From positions 1 to 62,012 of the forward strand of contig NZ_LDJG01000025.1 of the NCBI RefSeq assembly GCF_001431425.1: a stretch of DNA of 62,012 nucleotides, written 5' to 3'. This DNA is from Stenotrophomonas nitritireducens. GTDB lineage: Bacteria; Pseudomonadota; Gammaproteobacteria; Xanthomonadales; Xanthomonadaceae. Below are positions 8,966 to 19,028 of the stretch, piece after piece (position 1 is the first letter of the stretch; each line of letters starts with the position of its first letter). Under the pieces are notes generated by a model. That model made no database searches and had not been told where the DNA came from. It was given only the letters and a program-made list of their open reading frames with translations. The translations under genes and the position numbers were made by a program.

Positions 8966-10035
8966 AGTGCCCCCTTGGTCGAAGGCAGCTCGGTACCTTC
9001 GCGGCGGATCGCCTGGCGCAATGCGCGCGCCAGCGCCTTGAAGCAGGCCTCGACCTTGTGGTGGTCGTTGTCGCCCTCGACCTTGAGGTTGAGATTCAAC
9101 CCGGCGGCGTCGCACAGCGAGCGGAAGAAATGCGGCACCAGTTCGGTGGGCATGTCGCCGACGCGCTCGCGCTTGAATCCGCCCTCGAACACGAAATACG
9201 GGCGGCCGCTGAAATCCAGCGCCGCGCTAGCCAGCGTCTCGTCCATCGGCAGGGTGAAGCCGTAACGGCCGATGCCGCGCTTGTCGCCCAGCGCCTCGCG
9301 CAATGCCTGGCCCAGGGCGAGCCCGGTGTCCTCGATGGTGTGGTGTTCGTCGATGTGCAGGTCGCCGCGCGCCTGGATTTCCAGCGCGAAGCCGCCGTGG
9401 CGGCCGATCTGGTCGAGCATGTGGTCGAAGAACGGCAGGCCGGTGTCGATCTTCGCCGTGGCCACCTTGTCCAGATCGACGGCTACGCGGATCTGCGTTT
9501 CCTTCGTATCACGCTGCACGGTGGCGCGGCGCGGCGCGTCGGCCAGTTCGTGGGCGATGCCGTCCCAGTCCCACTGCCCTCCAAACTGTTCTGTACGCAG
9601 CTGGAAACCGCGGATCTTCATGTTGTCGGCGAACTGGATGTCGGTGGGCCGGTCGCCGACCATCGCCGAGCGCGCCCAGTCGATGTTCCGATCCTGCAGG
9701 TACGGCAGCATCATGCCGATGCCCGGCTTGCGGTTGGGGCTGTTGTCGGCCGGCCAGCTCGGGTCCACCAGCACGTCGCGGAACGCGATGCCCTGGCTGG
9801 CGAAGATCTGCAGCATCAGTTCGTTGGGGCCGTCGAAGCTGGCCTGCGGATAGCTTTCGCTGCCCAGCCCGTCCTGGTTGGAGACGATGACGAACTGGTA
9901 GCCGGCATCGCGCAGGCGCAGCATCGCCGGGATGACGTTGTTGACGAAGCGGACCTTCTCGTAGGCGTCGATCTGGAAATCGGCCGGCTCCTCGATCAGG
10001 GTACCGTCGCGGTCGACGAACAGGATGGGCGTCAT
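8962..10035 (-). CDS. hisB: bifunctional histidinol-phosphatase / imidazoleglycerol-phosphate dehydratase
   Basis: A 357-residue fusion. Residues 1 to about 165 are a HAD-type histidinol-phosphatase ([14 protein letters not shown] with the nucleophile Asp and acid/base Asp, then [15 protein letters not shown]). Residues about 170-357 are the dehydratase, with the manganese-binding HHxxED element in [28 protein letters not shown], and PHFFRSL. It performs steps 6 and 8 of the pathway. The two-domain form is the enterobacterial/xanthomonad arrangement rather than the monofunctional one. ATGA overlap with hisC upstream and GTGA with hisH downstream. Confidence 0.98.
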   Translation of the reverse strand: MTPILFVDRDGTLIEEPADFQIDAYEKVRFVNNVIPAMLRLRDAGYQFVIVSNQDGLGSESYPQASFDGPNELMLQIFASQGIAFRDVLVDPSWPADNSPNRKPGIGMMLPYLQDRNIDWARSAMVGDRPTDIQFADNMKIRGFQLRTEQFGGQWDWDGIAHELADAPRRATVQRDTKETQIRVAVDLDKVATAKIDTGLPFFDHMLDQIGRHGGFALEIQARGDLHIDEHHTIEDTGLALGQALREALGDKRGIGRYGFTLPMDETLASAALDFSGRPYFVFEGGFKRERVGDMPTELVPHFFRSLCDAAGLNLNLKVEGDNDHHKVEACFKALARALRQAIRREGTELPSTKGAL

Positions 10036-11114
10036 GCGGCAGGCTCCAGGGTGGCAAGCACGCCCAGCACGCGCGCGTTCTGTTCGGGGGTGCCCAGGGT
10101 GATGCGCAGGGCATCGTGCAGTTGCGGCGCGGCGCGCTGGTCGCGCACCACCACGCCGGCGGCCAGCAGCCGCTGGAACGCGGTTTCGGCATCGACGAAG
10201 CGCACCAGCAGGAAGTTGGCGTCGGAGGCGTACACCCGGCGCACGCCGGGCAAGGCCGCCAACGCGGCGCGCAGACGCCCGCGTTCGGCGCGCACCAGCG
10301 CGGTGCGTTCGCGCGTACGCAGCAGCGCCGCGTCGTCCAGTCCATCCAGCGCCAGTGCCGAACACGGTGCCGGGACCGGGTATGGCGCCTGGCAGCAGCG
10401 CAGCACCGCGACCAGGTCGGCGTCGGCGATCACGCAGCCGATGCGCGCAGCCGCCAGCGCATGCGCCTTGGACAGCGTCCGCAGCACGGCGATGTTGTCG
10501 TGGCGCGGCAGCAGGGTCGCCGCCGAGGGTTCGTCGGCGAACTCGGCATAGGCCTCGTCCACCACCACCAGGGCTTGTCCACGCAGGGCCACGGCGACCT
10601 GCTCGACCTGCGCCAGCGGGATGCTCAGGCCGCCGGGATTGGAGGGCGAGCACAGGAACACCAGCCGCGCCCCGCCCCGCTTCGCGGTGGCGATGATGGC
10701 CTCGATGTCCGGCACCAGGCCGGCCTCGTCGTCGCGCAGCGGCACTTCCAGCGCCGGTGCGTTCTGCAGCCGCGCGCTGACCGCGTACATGCCGAACACC
10801 GGCGGCGTGTACAGCACGCCATCGCGGCCCGGCACGCACAATGCACGCACCAGCAGGTCGATGGCCTCGTCGCTGCCGCGCCCGATCAGCAGCTGTCCGG
10901 GCGTGCAGCCGTAGAGCGCGGCCAGCCGTTCGCGCAGTGCCTGCGGCTGCGGCTCAGGGTAGCGCCGGCAGGTGGCCGCGGCATCGCCCGGATTGGGCCA
11001 TGCCGCTTCGTTGGCGTTGAGCCATATTTCGCCGTCGAGCCTGGCGCTGCGCGCGGAGGAATAGCCGCCGAAACCGCGCAGGTCTTCGCGCACCAGGTCG
11101 AGCACGCCGCTCAT
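10032..11114 (-). CDS. hisC: histidinol-phosphate aminotransferase
   Basis: HisC (360 residues) is a fold-type I PLP enzyme converting imidazole-acetol phosphate and glutamate to histidinol phosphate. Landmarks: [12 protein letters not shown] near the N-terminus, [16 protein letters not shown] for the phosphate-binding turn, [12 protein letters not shown] with the PLP-pyridine Asp and Tyr, and [18 protein letters not shown] with the Schiff-base Lys. The ATG at 11114 forms an ATGA overlap with hisD, which settles the start. Confidence 0.98.
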   Translation of the reverse strand: MSGVLDLVREDLRGFGGYSSARSARLDGEIWLNANEAAWPNPGDAAATCRRYPEPQPQALRERLAALYGCTPGQLLIGRGSDEAIDLLVRALCVPGRDGVLYTPPVFGMYAVSARLQNAPALEVPLRDDEAGLVPDIEAIIATAKRGGARLVFLCSPSNPGGLSIPLAQVEQVAVALRGQALVVVDEAYAEFADEPSAATLLPRHDNIAVLRTLSKAHALAAARIGCVIADADLVAVLRCCQAPYPVPAPCSALALDGLDDAALLRTRERTALVRAERGRLRAALAALPGVRRVYASDANFLLVRFVDAETAFQRLLAAGVVVRDQRAAPQLHDALRITLGTPEQNARVLGVLATLEPAA

Positions 11115-12406
11115 GGCGCACCTCCCAGGCGCAGCGCGACCGCATTGGCGTGCGCATCCAGCCCTTCGGCGCGGGCCATGATCAAGGCGCACGGGCCGAT
11201 GCCGGCGATGCCCTCGGCGCTGGCCGCCTGCACGCTGATCTGGTTCTGGAAACTGGCCACGCTGACACCGCTGAAGGCGCGCGCGGCGCCGGCCGTGGGC
11301 AGCACGTGGTTGGTGCCGGAGCAGTAATCGCCCAGCGCTTCGGGGGTGTAGTCGCCGAGGAACACCGAACCGGCGGCCTCGACGTGGTCGAGCCAGTCGC
11401 GCGGCTGCCGCAGCGCCAGGATCAGGTGCTCCGGCGCGTAGCGATTGGAAATGGAAAATGCCTGTTCGATCGACGCCACCCTTACGAGCAGCGAGGCAGC
11501 CAGCGCCTGCCGGGCGATGCCCTGGCGCGGCAGCTGCGCCACCTGCCGCTCCACTTCTGCCTGCACCGCGGCGATCAACGCGGCATCGTCGCTCAGCAAC
11601 AGCACCTGCGAGTCCGGGCCATGCTCGGCCTGCGACAACAGGTCGGCCGCGACGAAAGCCGGGTTGGCGCCGGCATCGGCGATGACCAGTACCTCGGACG
11701 GACCGGCCGGCATGTCGATGGCGGCGGCGCCGGCCTGCGCCACCTGCTGCTTGGCCTCGGTGACGTAGCTGTTGCCCGGCCCGAACAGCTTGTCGCAGGA
11801 CGGGACGGTCGCGGTACCCCAGGCCATCGCCGCGATCGCCTGCGCGCCGCCGATCTTGAACACCTTGTGCACGCCGGTCAGGCGCGCGGCCACCAGCACC
11901 GCCGGATCGGCCGTGCCGTCCTTGCGCGGCGGCGTGCACAGCACCACTTCGCGGCAGCCGGCCAGTTTCGCCGGCACGCCCAGCATCAGGGCGGTCGACG
12001 GCAACGGCGCACTGCCGGCCGGCACATACAGGCCGACGCGCCCGATCGGGCGGATGACCTTGCCGCAGACCACGCCCGGCGCGGTCTCCAGCGAATACGG
12101 CTGCGCCATGCCGGCGCGGTGATAGGCGTCGATGCGTCCGGCCGCCTGCTGCATGGCGATGCGCAGGTCCGCCGGCACCGCCAGTTCGGCGGCGGCGAAC
12201 TCGTCCTCGCCCACCTCGAAGCGTTCCAGCGCCACACCGTCCAAACGCGCCGTGATGTCGCGCAGTGCGAGGTCGCCGATGCCACGCACCTGTTCGATCA
12301 GGGCCGCGACCGCGGCACGGGTCTGCGCGGCCACGGCCTGCGCCGGCCGGGTCAGCGCACGCGCCTGCGCGTCGGCATCCAGTGCATTCCAGTCGAGGAT
12401 GTTCAT
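11111..12406 (-). CDS. hisD: histidinol dehydrogenase
   Basis: HisD (431 residues) is the zinc- and NAD-dependent enzyme that oxidises histidinol to histidine in two steps. Visible family features are [65 protein letters not shown], the zinc-ligand/catalytic region RYAPEHLIL, and [21 protein letters not shown]. Length is usual for the family. The ATG at 12406 overlaps the hisG stop in ATGA. Confidence 0.98.
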   Translation of the reverse strand: MNILDWNALDADAQARALTRPAQAVAAQTRAAVAALIEQVRGIGDLALRDITARLDGVALERFEVGEDEFAAAELAVPADLRIAMQQAAGRIDAYHRAGMAQPYSLETAPGVVCGKVIRPIGRVGLYVPAGSAPLPSTALMLGVPAKLAGCREVVLCTPPRKDGTADPAVLVAARLTGVHKVFKIGGAQAIAAMAWGTATVPSCDKLFGPGNSYVTEAKQQVAQAGAAAIDMPAGPSEVLVIADAGANPAFVAADLLSQAEHGPDSQVLLLSDDAALIAAVQAEVERQVAQLPRQGIARQALAASLLVRVASIEQAFSISNRYAPEHLILALRQPRDWLDHVEAAGSVFLGDYTPEALGDYCSGTNHVLPTAGAARAFSGVSVASFQNQISVQAASAEGIAGIGPCALIMARAEGLDAHANAVALRLGGAP

Positions 12407-13314
12407 GCCAGCGATTTCTCCACCGCCAGCACCATCAGCCCCTGCGCACCGGCACGCTCCAGCTCCTCCAGCCGCTGCCAGCTCAGTGCGCCATTGCACA
12501 TGGTCTGCAGGCGTACCGCTCCGCCATTGCCCGGCAGGCGCAGCAGCGGCTCGGCATCGGGCAGCAGCCGCGCCAGTTCGTCCACGCGTTCCTCCGCGGC
12601 GGAGAACATCAGCAGCTTCCGGTCCTGCACCCTGCTCAGGCCATCCAGGCGACGCAACAGCATCGCCATCAGCCCCGCGCGGGCGTCGTCCAGCGCGTGC
12701 GCCGGGCCCGCCAGCACCGCCTCACTGTCTAGCAGCGTTTCCACCGGCTTGAGCTGGTTGGCCGCGAGCGTGGCACCACTGGAGACCAGGTCGCAGATCA
12801 GGTCGGCGGTGCCGAGCTTGGGCGCGATCTCGACCGAGCCGGACAGCTCCACCACCTGCGCGTCCACGCCCTTGTCCTTCAGCCATGCGGCGAGGATGGC
12901 CGGATAGCTGGTGGCGATGCGCCGGCCGGCCAGCTGCGCCGGCCCCTGCCAGTCCCATTCCTCGGGCACGGCGATCATCAGCCGGCACTGGCCGAAGCCG
13001 AGGCCGCGCAGCGGCTGGTAGGCATCGGCCAGGCCGAGCTGCCGGCGCGCCTTGGCCTGCTCGTCCAGTTCGTTGAGGCCCACCACGCCGAGGTCGCAGA
13101 CGCCATCGGCGATCAGCCCCGGGATGTCGTCGTCGCGCACCAGCAGCAGGTCCACCGGCAGCGATTCGCCGAAGCAGAACAGCTTGTCGCGGCTCTGCCG
13201 CCAGCTCAGCCCGCAGGCGGCCAGCAGGCTGCGCGCGGGGTCGGCCAGGCGCCCGCTTTTCTGGATGGCGATGCGCAGCCGGTCGCGGGTCGGCGCGGAG
13301 GAAGAAGCAATCAT
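12403..13314 (-). CDS. hisG: ATP phosphoribosyltransferase (long form)
   Basis: HisG (303 residues) commits PRPP and ATP to histidine synthesis. It is the long form: catalytic domains start with [19 protein letters not shown] and include [13 protein letters not shown], the PRPP loop region [17 protein letters not shown], and a C-terminal regulatory ACT-like part (about 225-303) that binds histidine in this form, so feedback inhibition is expected and no separate HisZ is needed. The ATG at 13314 lies 10 bases after the hisR stop; upstream in-frame codons are discarded because they lie inside hisR. Confidence 0.97.
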   Translation of the reverse strand: MIASSSAPTRDRLRIAIQKSGRLADPARSLLAACGLSWRQSRDKLFCFGESLPVDLLLVRDDDIPGLIADGVCDLGVVGLNELDEQAKARRQLGLADAYQPLRGLGFGQCRLMIAVPEEWDWQGPAQLAGRRIATSYPAILAAWLKDKGVDAQVVELSGSVEIAPKLGTADLICDLVSSGATLAANQLKPVETLLDSEAVLAGPAHALDDARAGLMAMLLRRLDGLSRVQDRKLLMFSAAEERVDELARLLPDAEPLLRLPGNGGAVRLQTMCNGALSWQRLEELERAGAQGLMVLAVEKSLA

Positions 13315-13324
13315 GGGTCTTGTC

Positions 13325-13651
13325 TCAGTTGGATTCGGCTTTGCGCACGGACAGGCGCTCGATGGCGGCGGCATAGCCCCCGGCGCCATGTTCGAGCGAG
13401 CGCGCGACCCGGCCGATGGTGGTCACGCTCACCCCGGTCAGGTCGTAGATCTCGCGGTACGGCACGCCCTTGCGCAGCAGCGGCACCACCCGCCAGCGGT
13501 CGGCCATCGCCTCCAGCTCGGCGGGCGTGCACAGGTCGCGCAGGAAGGCCTGCACGTCCTGCGGCCGGTCCAGCGCGGCGAACGCACGCGCCAGCGCCTT
13601 GAGGGAAGCGTCGGATGCCTTTTCGCGGTCGGGGTCTGGGCGCGTTTTCAT
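13325..13651 (-). CDS. hisR: TrpR/YerC-family repressor, probable HisR
   Basis: A 108-residue, all-helical TrpR-superfamily protein (YerC/YecD group). The core, about residues 20-90, is [24 protein letters not shown], then [25 protein letters not shown], which is the helix-turn-helix. It is the first gene of the his operon and lies 9 bases behind a 20-bp palindrome, so a histidine-responsive autorepressor is the natural reading. I recall that a TrpR-family regulator called HisR has been predicted for his genes in Xanthomonadales, but I have not checked it here. The ATG at 13651 is preferred to an upstream TTG at 13660. Confidence 0.86.
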   Translation of the reverse strand: MKTRPDPDREKASDASLKALARAFAALDRPQDVQAFLRDLCTPAELEAMADRWRVVPLLRKGVPYREIYDLTGVSVTTIGRVARSLEHGAGGYAAAIERLSVRKAESN

Positions 13652-13660
13652 GCGTACCAA

Positions 13661-13680
13661 TGTAATAGCGTGCTAATACA
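13661..13680. promoter_or_regulatory. palindromic operator upstream of hisR-his operon
   Basis: The plus strand reads TGTAATAGCGTGCTAATACA: two 9-base arms around GT with a single mismatch. It starts 9 bases upstream of the hisR ATG and overlaps the edge of the predicted -10 box, the right place for repression. The half-site TGTA(T/A)TAGC resembles a degenerate TrpR-type site (CTAG-centred half-sites), consistent with binding by the TrpR-family HisR. Confidence 0.72.
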
Positions 13681-13707
13681 TTAATCCAAACAGGATTGCC
13701 CGGTCAA
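13678..13707 (-). promoter_or_regulatory. predicted sigma-70 promoter of the his operon
   Basis: On the minus strand, TTGACC (13707-13702) is followed after 18 bases by TAATGT (13683-13678). The -35 matches the consensus at 5 of 6 positions; the -10 is weaker. Its position between the hisS terminator and hisR, abutting the palindrome, supports it. Confidence 0.5.
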
Positions 13708-13732
13708 ACATCGGCGGCCACCATCGTCCTGG

Positions 13733-13764
13733 CAAAAGAAAAGGCCCCGCAGTGCGGGGCCTTT
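13733..13764 (-). terminator. rho-independent terminator downstream of hisS
   Basis: A perfect 11-bp stem, AAAGGCCCCGC / GCGGGGCCTTT, with a 3-base loop, followed on the minus strand by the U-rich run CCTTTTCTTTTG. It begins 22 bases past the hisS stop and insulates hisS from the his promoter. Confidence 0.9.
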
Positions 13765-13786
13765 GGTTCAGGTCGAGCCCGGGCGC

Positions 13787-15205
13787 TCAGCGCGCCATGG
13801 CGCGGGCCTGCTCCAGCTCCACCTGCAGGGTGGATGCCAGCTCGTCGCGGGCGACCTCGAACTGCTGCTCGCGCAGCAGGTCCTTGACCGCGACCACGCC
13901 GCGCGCCAGCTCGTCCTCGCCGGCAAGCACCACGAAGCGGATGCCGGCCTTGGCCGCGTACTGGAACTGCTTGCCGATCTTCTTCGGCTCCATCTGCACT
14001 TCGGTGTTGATGCCGCCGGCGCGCAGACGGCGGGCGATGTCCAGCGACTGCGGCATCGCCGCCTCGTCCATCAGCGCCACCATCGCCTGCACGCTGCTTT
14101 CGGCGATGCCTTCGATCAGGCCGGCCTCGCGCAGCTGCCAGAACAGGCGGGTCAGACCGATGGAGATGCCCACGCCCGGCAGCCGGCTCTTGGTGTAGTG
14201 GCTGGCCAGATCCTCGTAGCGGCCACCGGAACAGATCGAGCCGATCTGCGGGTGGTCCAGCAGCGTGGTCTCGTAGACGGTGCCGGTGTAGTAATCCAGC
14301 CCGCGCGCGATGGAGAAATTCAGGCAGTACGCGCTTTCCGGCACGCCCAGCGCCTTGACCAGCTCCAGCACCTCGCGCAGTTCGGCGGCGCCGGTGCGCA
14401 GCGACTCACTGGCGCCCTCGCCGGCTTCGGCCAGTACCGCGTCGATCTTCGCCAGCGCGTCGGCGTGCGACTGCGAACGCACCTCGACGAAGGCGAGGAT
14501 GCGCTCCACCGCCGCGGCCGGCAGGCCGAAGTCCGGGCCGGCCAGGGTCTCGCGCACGTAGTCGGCACCGCGCTTGTCGAGCTTGTCGACCTCGCGCAGC
14601 ACCAGCGCCTGCTGCTGCGGATCGGCCACGTCCTGCGCCTCGAAGAAGCCGCGCATCAGCTTGCGGTTGTTCAGCTGCACCGCAAAGCTGCCGATGCGCA
14701 GTTCGGAGAACACCGCGTGGATCACCGCCAGCACTTCGGCGTCGTAGCGGATGCTCAACGCGTCCTTGCCGATCACGTCCACGTCGCACTGGTAGAACTC
14801 GCGGAAGCGGCCGCGCTGGGCGCGCTCGCCGCGATAGACGCGCTGCATCTGGTAGCGGCGGAACGGGAAGGTCAGCTCGTGCTCGTGCTCGGCCACGTAG
14901 CGCGCCAGCGGCACGGTCAGGTCGAAACGCAGCGCCATTTCCGGCAGGCTTTTGTCGCTGCCCGCCTCGGCCGAGCTGGCGGCATTGGCCAGCGCGCCAG
15001 TGGACTGCACGAAATACACCTGGCGCTCGGTCTCGCCGCCGGACTTGGTCAACAGCACGTCGGACAGCTCGAACACCGGCGTCTCCACCGGCAGGAACCC
15101 GAAGCGCTCGTAGTTGCGGCGGATGACGTCCAGCATGCGCTGGAACGCAATCTGCTCGCGCGGCAGCAACTCCATGATGCCGGGCGGCGTACGGGGCTTG
15201 ATCAC
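13787..15205 (-). CDS. hisS: histidyl-tRNA synthetase
   Basis: A 472-residue class II synthetase charging tRNA-His. Motif 2 is seen as [29 protein letters not shown]; the histidine-binding signature near 290 is [16 protein letters not shown], and motif 3 is [17 protein letters not shown]-terminal anticodon-binding domain follows (about 375-472). The start is a GTG at 15205 ([15 protein letters not shown]). The gene lies immediately upstream of the his operon, separated from it by a strong terminator, rather than between ispG and yfgM as in E. coli. Confidence 0.95.
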   Translation of the reverse strand: MIKPRTPPGIMELLPREQIAFQRMLDVIRRNYERFGFLPVETPVFELSDVLLTKSGGETERQVYFVQSTGALANAASSAEAGSDKSLPEMALRFDLTVPLARYVAEHEHELTFPFRRYQMQRVYRGERAQRGRFREFYQCDVDVIGKDALSIRYDAEVLAVIHAVFSELRIGSFAVQLNNRKLMRGFFEAQDVADPQQQALVLREVDKLDKRGADYVRETLAGPDFGLPAAAVERILAFVEVRSQSHADALAKIDAVLAEAGEGASESLRTGAAELREVLELVKALGVPESAYCLNFSIARGLDYYTGTVYETTLLDHPQIGSICSGGRYEDLASHYTKSRLPGVGISIGLTRLFWQLREAGLIEGIAESSVQAMVALMDEAAMPQSLDIARRLRAGGINTEVQMEPKKIGKQFQYAAKAGIRFVVLAGEDELARGVVAVKDLLREQQFEVARDELASTLQVELEQARAMAR

Positions 15206-15313
15206 GGGTGGAACTCCTGCAAACGGGGGGATGAGCGGACGCCAATTCTAGCGCCACGCCGCCCGGGCCGACCGCATGAAGTATCATGCGCACACTTCCC
15301 CCGCCCCGAAGCC

Positions 15314-16072
15314 ATGACCCGGCCCGTCCCCGGTTCCGAGCCACCTGCCGCATTCCAGACCGTCTCCGAAGGCAGCGGCGCGCGCGAGTGCCTGCACTGC
15401 TCGGTCCGCCACCTGTCGGTGTGCTCGGCGCTGTCCTGCGACGAAGTACAGGCCCTGGAGCAGATCACGCTGTCCATGCCGGTGCCGATGGGCGCCACGC
15501 TGGCCCGCAGCGGCGAACCGCGCGCGCATGTCTTCACCGTGACCGAGGGCGCGTTGCGGCTGGTGCGCACGCTGGCCGACGGCCGCCGCCAGGTGAACGG
15601 CTTCGTCCTGCCGGGCGACTACGTGGGCCTGAGCGGCAGCGACCATCACCGTTATGACATCGAGGCCATCGCCGAGAGCCGCGTGTGCCGGGTGCCGACC
15701 TCGCAGATGCGCGACCTGCGCCAGCGCTTCCCGCACCTGGAGCGCAAACTGCTGCAGCGCGCCTGCCAGGAACTGGACGCCGCGCAGGACAACGCCCTGG
15801 CCCTGGCCCGCCTGCAGCCACCGGAACGGCTGGCCGATTTCCTGCTGCGCCTGGCCGCGCGCGAGGCCATGCAGGGCCAGGTCGGCAACCGGGTGGCGTT
15901 GCCGATGGGGCGCGGCGACATCGCCGACCATCTCGGCCTGACCATGGAGACGGTCAGCCGCACCTTCACCAAGCTGCGCCAGCAGGGGCTGATCGCCCTG
16001 CCGCACCTGAACGTGGTCGAGATCCTCGATTTCGCCGGCCTGCAGAAGCTGGCCAACGACGACCTGGGCTGA
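15314..16072 (+). CDS. fnr: FNR-type transcriptional regulator (Crp/Fnr family, [4Fe-4S])
   Basis: A 252-residue oxygen-responsive regulator. Three N-terminal cysteines (Cys26, Cys29, Cys37, spaced C-x2-C-x7-C) and a fourth in SRVCRVPTSQM, which aligns with Cys122 of E. coli FNR, can hold a [4Fe-4S] cluster. The spacing C-x2-C-x7-C is that of FnrN-type proteins rather than E. coli FNR (x5). A cyclic-nucleotide-type beta roll follows, then the helix-turn-helix (about 205-235: RGDIADHLGLTMETVSRTFTKL), which carries the ExxSR DNA contacts of FNR. It is divergent from hisS, with 108 bases between the starts, and probably controls anaerobic or microaerobic genes elsewhere. Confidence 0.9.
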   Translation: MTRPVPGSEPPAAFQTVSEGSGARECLHCSVRHLSVCSALSCDEVQALEQITLSMPVPMGATLARSGEPRAHVFTVTEGALRLVRTLADGRRQVNGFVLPGDYVGLSGSDHHRYDIEAIAESRVCRVPTSQMRDLRQRFPHLERKLLQRACQELDAAQDNALALARLQPPERLADFLLRLAAREAMQGQVGNRVALPMGRGDIADHLGLTMETVSRTFTKLRQQGLIALPHLNVVEILDFAGLQKLANDDLG

Positions 16073-16156
16073 ATCGCCCGCCCGGCATTTGACGCTGCGC
16101 CGCGCGGTCTGCAAGCTGGGCCTGGCCGCCACCGCTGGCGGCGCCCGGGAGGTCTC

Positions 16157-16603
16157 ATGTCGCGTGCTGTCGCCACACTGCTCTCCATCGTCATCGGCAT
16201 CGGTTTCGTGCTGCTGGTCCTGTATGCCTGGCCGCCGATCGCCGCCCACAACATGATTCCGGCCCGGCTCGCGCAGGCCGGGCTGTCCGGCACCGCCTGG
16301 TACGGCGCGCTGACCCTGCAGGACTTCGCGATCAACCTGCTGCTTGCCCTGCCCGCCGCCTGGCTGCTGCGGCGGCTGGGACGCGACCGGCTCCGTTTCC
16401 ACTGCGCGCTGGCCACGCTGACGTTCGCCACTGCCTTCACCGTCGCGGCAGGCCTGCCGTTGTTCTCCGCCGGCGGCTTCATCGTCGCCGGCTGGCTGCT
16501 GATGCTGGCCGCCCTGCCGGCGGCCAGCTGGCTGCTCGGCCTGCGCGGGCGCGGCAACAGGCGCAACCGCTCCGGCAACCTGCCCCGCCCGCACGCAGCC
16601 TGA
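16157..16603 (+). CDS. small integral membrane protein, function unknown
   Basis: A 148-residue protein with four predicted helices (about 5-26, 50-70, 80-103, 106-128) and a basic C-terminal tail. A good ribosome-binding site, GGGAGGT, sits just upstream of the ATG. I do not recognise a family. It follows the FNR gene by 84 bases on the same strand and could be co-transcribed, but no functional link is visible. Confidence 0.65.
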   Translation: MSRAVATLLSIVIGIGFVLLVLYAWPPIAAHNMIPARLAQAGLSGTAWYGALTLQDFAINLLLALPAAWLLRRLGRDRLRFHCALATLTFATAFTVAAGLPLFSAGGFIVAGWLLMLAALPAASWLLGLRGRGNRRNRSGNLPRPHAA

Positions 16604-16648
16604 GCCAGGTCACCGGTCTGGCGTCATTTTGACCAGACCGGCGCGAAC

Positions 16649-16673
16649 GCCCGCCGGCATTGGCCCGGCGGGC
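16649..16673. terminator. intergenic hairpin between convergent genes
   Basis: A 9-bp perfect stem, GCCCGCCGG / CCGGCGGGC, with a 7-base loop lies between the convergent membrane-protein gene and thrC. Neither side has a clear U-run, so it is a candidate bidirectional transcript-end structure only. Confidence 0.45.
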
Positions 16674-16735
16674 ACTTGTCCACAGGCTTTCCTCGCCGCG
16701 CTCCACATCCGCTGTGGACAACGCGGCGGTGGCTC

Positions 16736-18034
16736 TCAAGCCAGCAGCACGTCGCGCAGCGCCGCATATTCCGGCGCGCAGGGCTCGGCATGCGCCGGAC
16801 GCTGCAGCAGCTCGGCCAGCGCCGGCGGCACCGGCACCTGGCGACCGATCAGCGGCTCGACCACCGTCTCGAACTTGGCCGGATGCGCCGTCGCCGCCAC
16901 CGCCCAGTGTTCGTGCGCCGCGGCCTCGCCGCTGGCGCGCAACTGCTCCAGCACCCGTACCGCGGTGGCGGTGTGCGGGCAGAACACTTCGCCATGCCGC
17001 CGATGGCGCGCGGCGATAGCGTCGCGGATGGCGTCGTCGTCCACCGCACGCGAGAGGAACTGCGCGCGCAGCACCGCGTCGTCGCCGGCGTACAGCCAGC
17101 GCAGCCGCTCGAAGTTGCTGGGCGCGCCCACGTCCATCGCATTGGCGAGCGTGGCCACGCTGGTGCGGGCCTGGTACCCGCCACCGGCGAAGTAGTCCGG
17201 CAGCACGCGGTTGGCATTGGTGGCCAGCACGATCCGCCCCAGCGGCACGCCCAGGGCGCGCGCCATGACCGCCGCCATCGCATTGCCGAGATTGCCGGTG
17301 GGAACGACGACGTTCAGCGGCGAGCCGTGCGCGGCGCGATGGGTCAGCGCCGCATGCGCGTAATAGCTCATCTGCGGCAGCAGGCGGCCGAGGCTGATGC
17401 TGTTGGCCGAACTCAGCGGCATCTGCGCCTGCAGCCCGGCATCGTTCAACGCCTGCTTGACCATGGCCTGGCAATCGTCGAACGAGCCGGCCACGCGCAA
17501 TGCGCGGATGTTGCCGCCCAGGCAACCCAGCTGGTGCGCCTGCCGCGGCGACACGCGCCCGTCCGGATACAGCACCACCACCTGCAGGTTGGGTTGATTG
17601 TGGAAGGCGGCGGCCACGGCCGCGCCGGTATCGCCGGAGGTCGCCACGACAATCGTCAACGGGCGCTCCTGTCCTGCGCGCAGCCGCGACAGGCTGGCGG
17701 CCAGGAAGCGCGCGCCGAAATCCTTGAACGCGGCCGTCGGGCCGTGGAACAGCTCCAGCACATGGTCGTTGCGGGTGGCCAGGCGCTGCAGCGGCGCCGG
17801 GAAGTCGAAGGCTTCGGCGCAGATCCGCGGCAGCTCGGCTTCCAGCCCGTCGCCGGCGAAGAACGGCTGCAGCAGCGTGGCCGCGGTGTCGGCCAGCGAG
17901 TCGCCCGCCTCCAGGGCACGGGCCGGGGGCATCTGCTGCGGCACATACAGTCCGCCATCGGGCGCAAGCCCGGCGGCGATGGCCTGGCTGAGCGTGGCGG
18001 CGGGAGCATCGTTGCGGGTGGAAATGAAATGCAT
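16736..18034 (-). CDS. thrC: threonine synthase
   Basis: ThrC (432 residues) converts O-phosphohomoserine to threonine with PLP. The N-terminus HFISTRNDAPAATLSQAI and LAPDGGLYVPQQMP are typical; the Schiff-base Lys is in GPTAAFKDFGARF; the phosphate cup is in VVATSGDTGAAVAAAF and VVPTGNLGNAMAAV. The ATG at 18034 gives the family's N-terminus. It is the last gene of thrABC, 43 bases after thrB. Confidence 0.97.
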   Translation of the reverse strand: MHFISTRNDAPAATLSQAIAAGLAPDGGLYVPQQMPPARALEAGDSLADTAATLLQPFFAGDGLEAELPRICAEAFDFPAPLQRLATRNDHVLELFHGPTAAFKDFGARFLAASLSRLRAGQERPLTIVVATSGDTGAAVAAAFHNQPNLQVVVLYPDGRVSPRQAHQLGCLGGNIRALRVAGSFDDCQAMVKQALNDAGLQAQMPLSSANSISLGRLLPQMSYYAHAALTHRAAHGSPLNVVVPTGNLGNAMAAVMARALGVPLGRIVLATNANRVLPDYFAGGGYQARTSVATLANAMDVGAPSNFERLRWLYAGDDAVLRAQFLSRAVDDDAIRDAIAARHRRHGEVFCPHTATAVRVLEQLRASGEAAAHEHWAVAATAHPAKFETVVEPLIGRQVPVPPALAELLQRPAHAEPCAPEYAALRDVLLA

Positions 18035-18077
18035 GGAGAAGATTCCGTGAAGTGCCCCCGCGCAGGAGGGCGGGGTT

Positions 18078-19028
18078 TCAAAGCAGACGTGCACCCGGGC
18101 TGTCCAGCGGCGTCACCCAGCCCTGGCTGTCGAAACCTGCGTCGGCAAACGCGGCCCGCACCTTCGGCGCGGCGGCCTCGGCCGCTTCGCGCGTCTCGAA
18201 CCACGCGAACACGCTGGGACCGGCGCCGGAAATGCTGGCCCCCATCGCATCGGCATCCAGCGCGGCCTGCTTGGCCGCATCGAAGCCGGCGATCAGCGGC
18301 GCGCGGCGCGGTTCGACCAGCACGTCGCGCAGGCCGGCGCGCACCAGCCCGGCGTCGCCTGCATGGCAGCCGGCCAGCACCAGCGCCAGGTTCGTGCTCT
18401 GGGCGACGAACTCCTGCAGCGCGTAATCGCCCTGCAGGGCGGCGCGCGCGCGGCGGGTTTCCAGCAGCGCATCCGGGTGCACCAGCAGGCTGTGCCACGG
18501 TGCCGGCACCGGCACCGGCACCAGCCGCTCCAGGGTGGACAGCACGAGCCCGCCAAGGAACATCGGCCCGAGGTTGTCGCCATGGCGGCTGCCGCTGGCC
18601 ACCGCCTCGCCTTCCAGCGAATGCAGGTACAGCGCTTCCCTGCTCAACGGCGCATCCAGCAGGGCGTTGGCCGCGACCAGCGCGGCCACGCACGAGGCCG
18701 CCGAGCCGCCCATGCCGGAGCTGAGCGGTATGCCCTTGTCGATCTCGATCTCGAAGCCGAACGGCAGCGCCAGCGCCTGCCGCAGTGCGATCAGCGCCGC
18801 GCCGGCGGTGTTGCCGGCCGCATCCGTGGGCAGGTCCGCGGTGGTACCGCGGATCGCCGCGATGCGCACTTCGGGCGCCTCGATGCGCCGCACCGTCACC
18901 GTATCGCCGACGCCGGCCACGGCATAGCCGAGCAGGTCGAAACCGACCGCCACGTTCGCCACCGAGGCCGGCGCGAAGGCGCGCGCCTCGCGCTGGCCGG
19001 CACCACCCTGCATTGCTTGCCCGCTCAC
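18078..19028 (-). CDS. thrB: homoserine kinase
   Basis: ThrB (316 residues), a GHMP-family kinase making O-phosphohomoserine. The ATP-binding motif is [36 protein letters not shown] is the family N-terminus, and [14 protein letters not shown] is the C-terminal GHMP motif. The start is a GTG at 19028 in a GTGA overlap with the thrA stop; an ATG 15 bases downstream is possible. It sits between thrA and thrC in one operon. Confidence 0.96.
   Translation of the reverse strand: MSGQAMQGGAGQREARAFAPASVANVAVGFDLLGYAVAGVGDTVTVRRIEAPEVRIAAIRGTTADLPTDAAGNTAGAALIALRQALALPFGFEIEIDKGIPLSSGMGGSAASCVAALVAANALLDAPLSREALYLHSLEGEAVASGSRHGDNLGPMFLGGLVLSTLERLVPVPVPAPWHSLLVHPDALLETRRARAALQGDYALQEFVAQSTNLALVLAGCHAGDAGLVRAGLRDVLVEPRRAPLIAGFDAAKQAALDADAMGASISGAGPSVFAWFETREAAEAAAPKVRAAFADAGFDSQGWVTPLDSPGARLL

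Noticed and set aside
13763..15313. A long in-frame extension in front of the FNR-type gene
   Set aside because: It is antisense to hisS; the FNR family begins near 15314 with the cysteine motif at residues 26-37.
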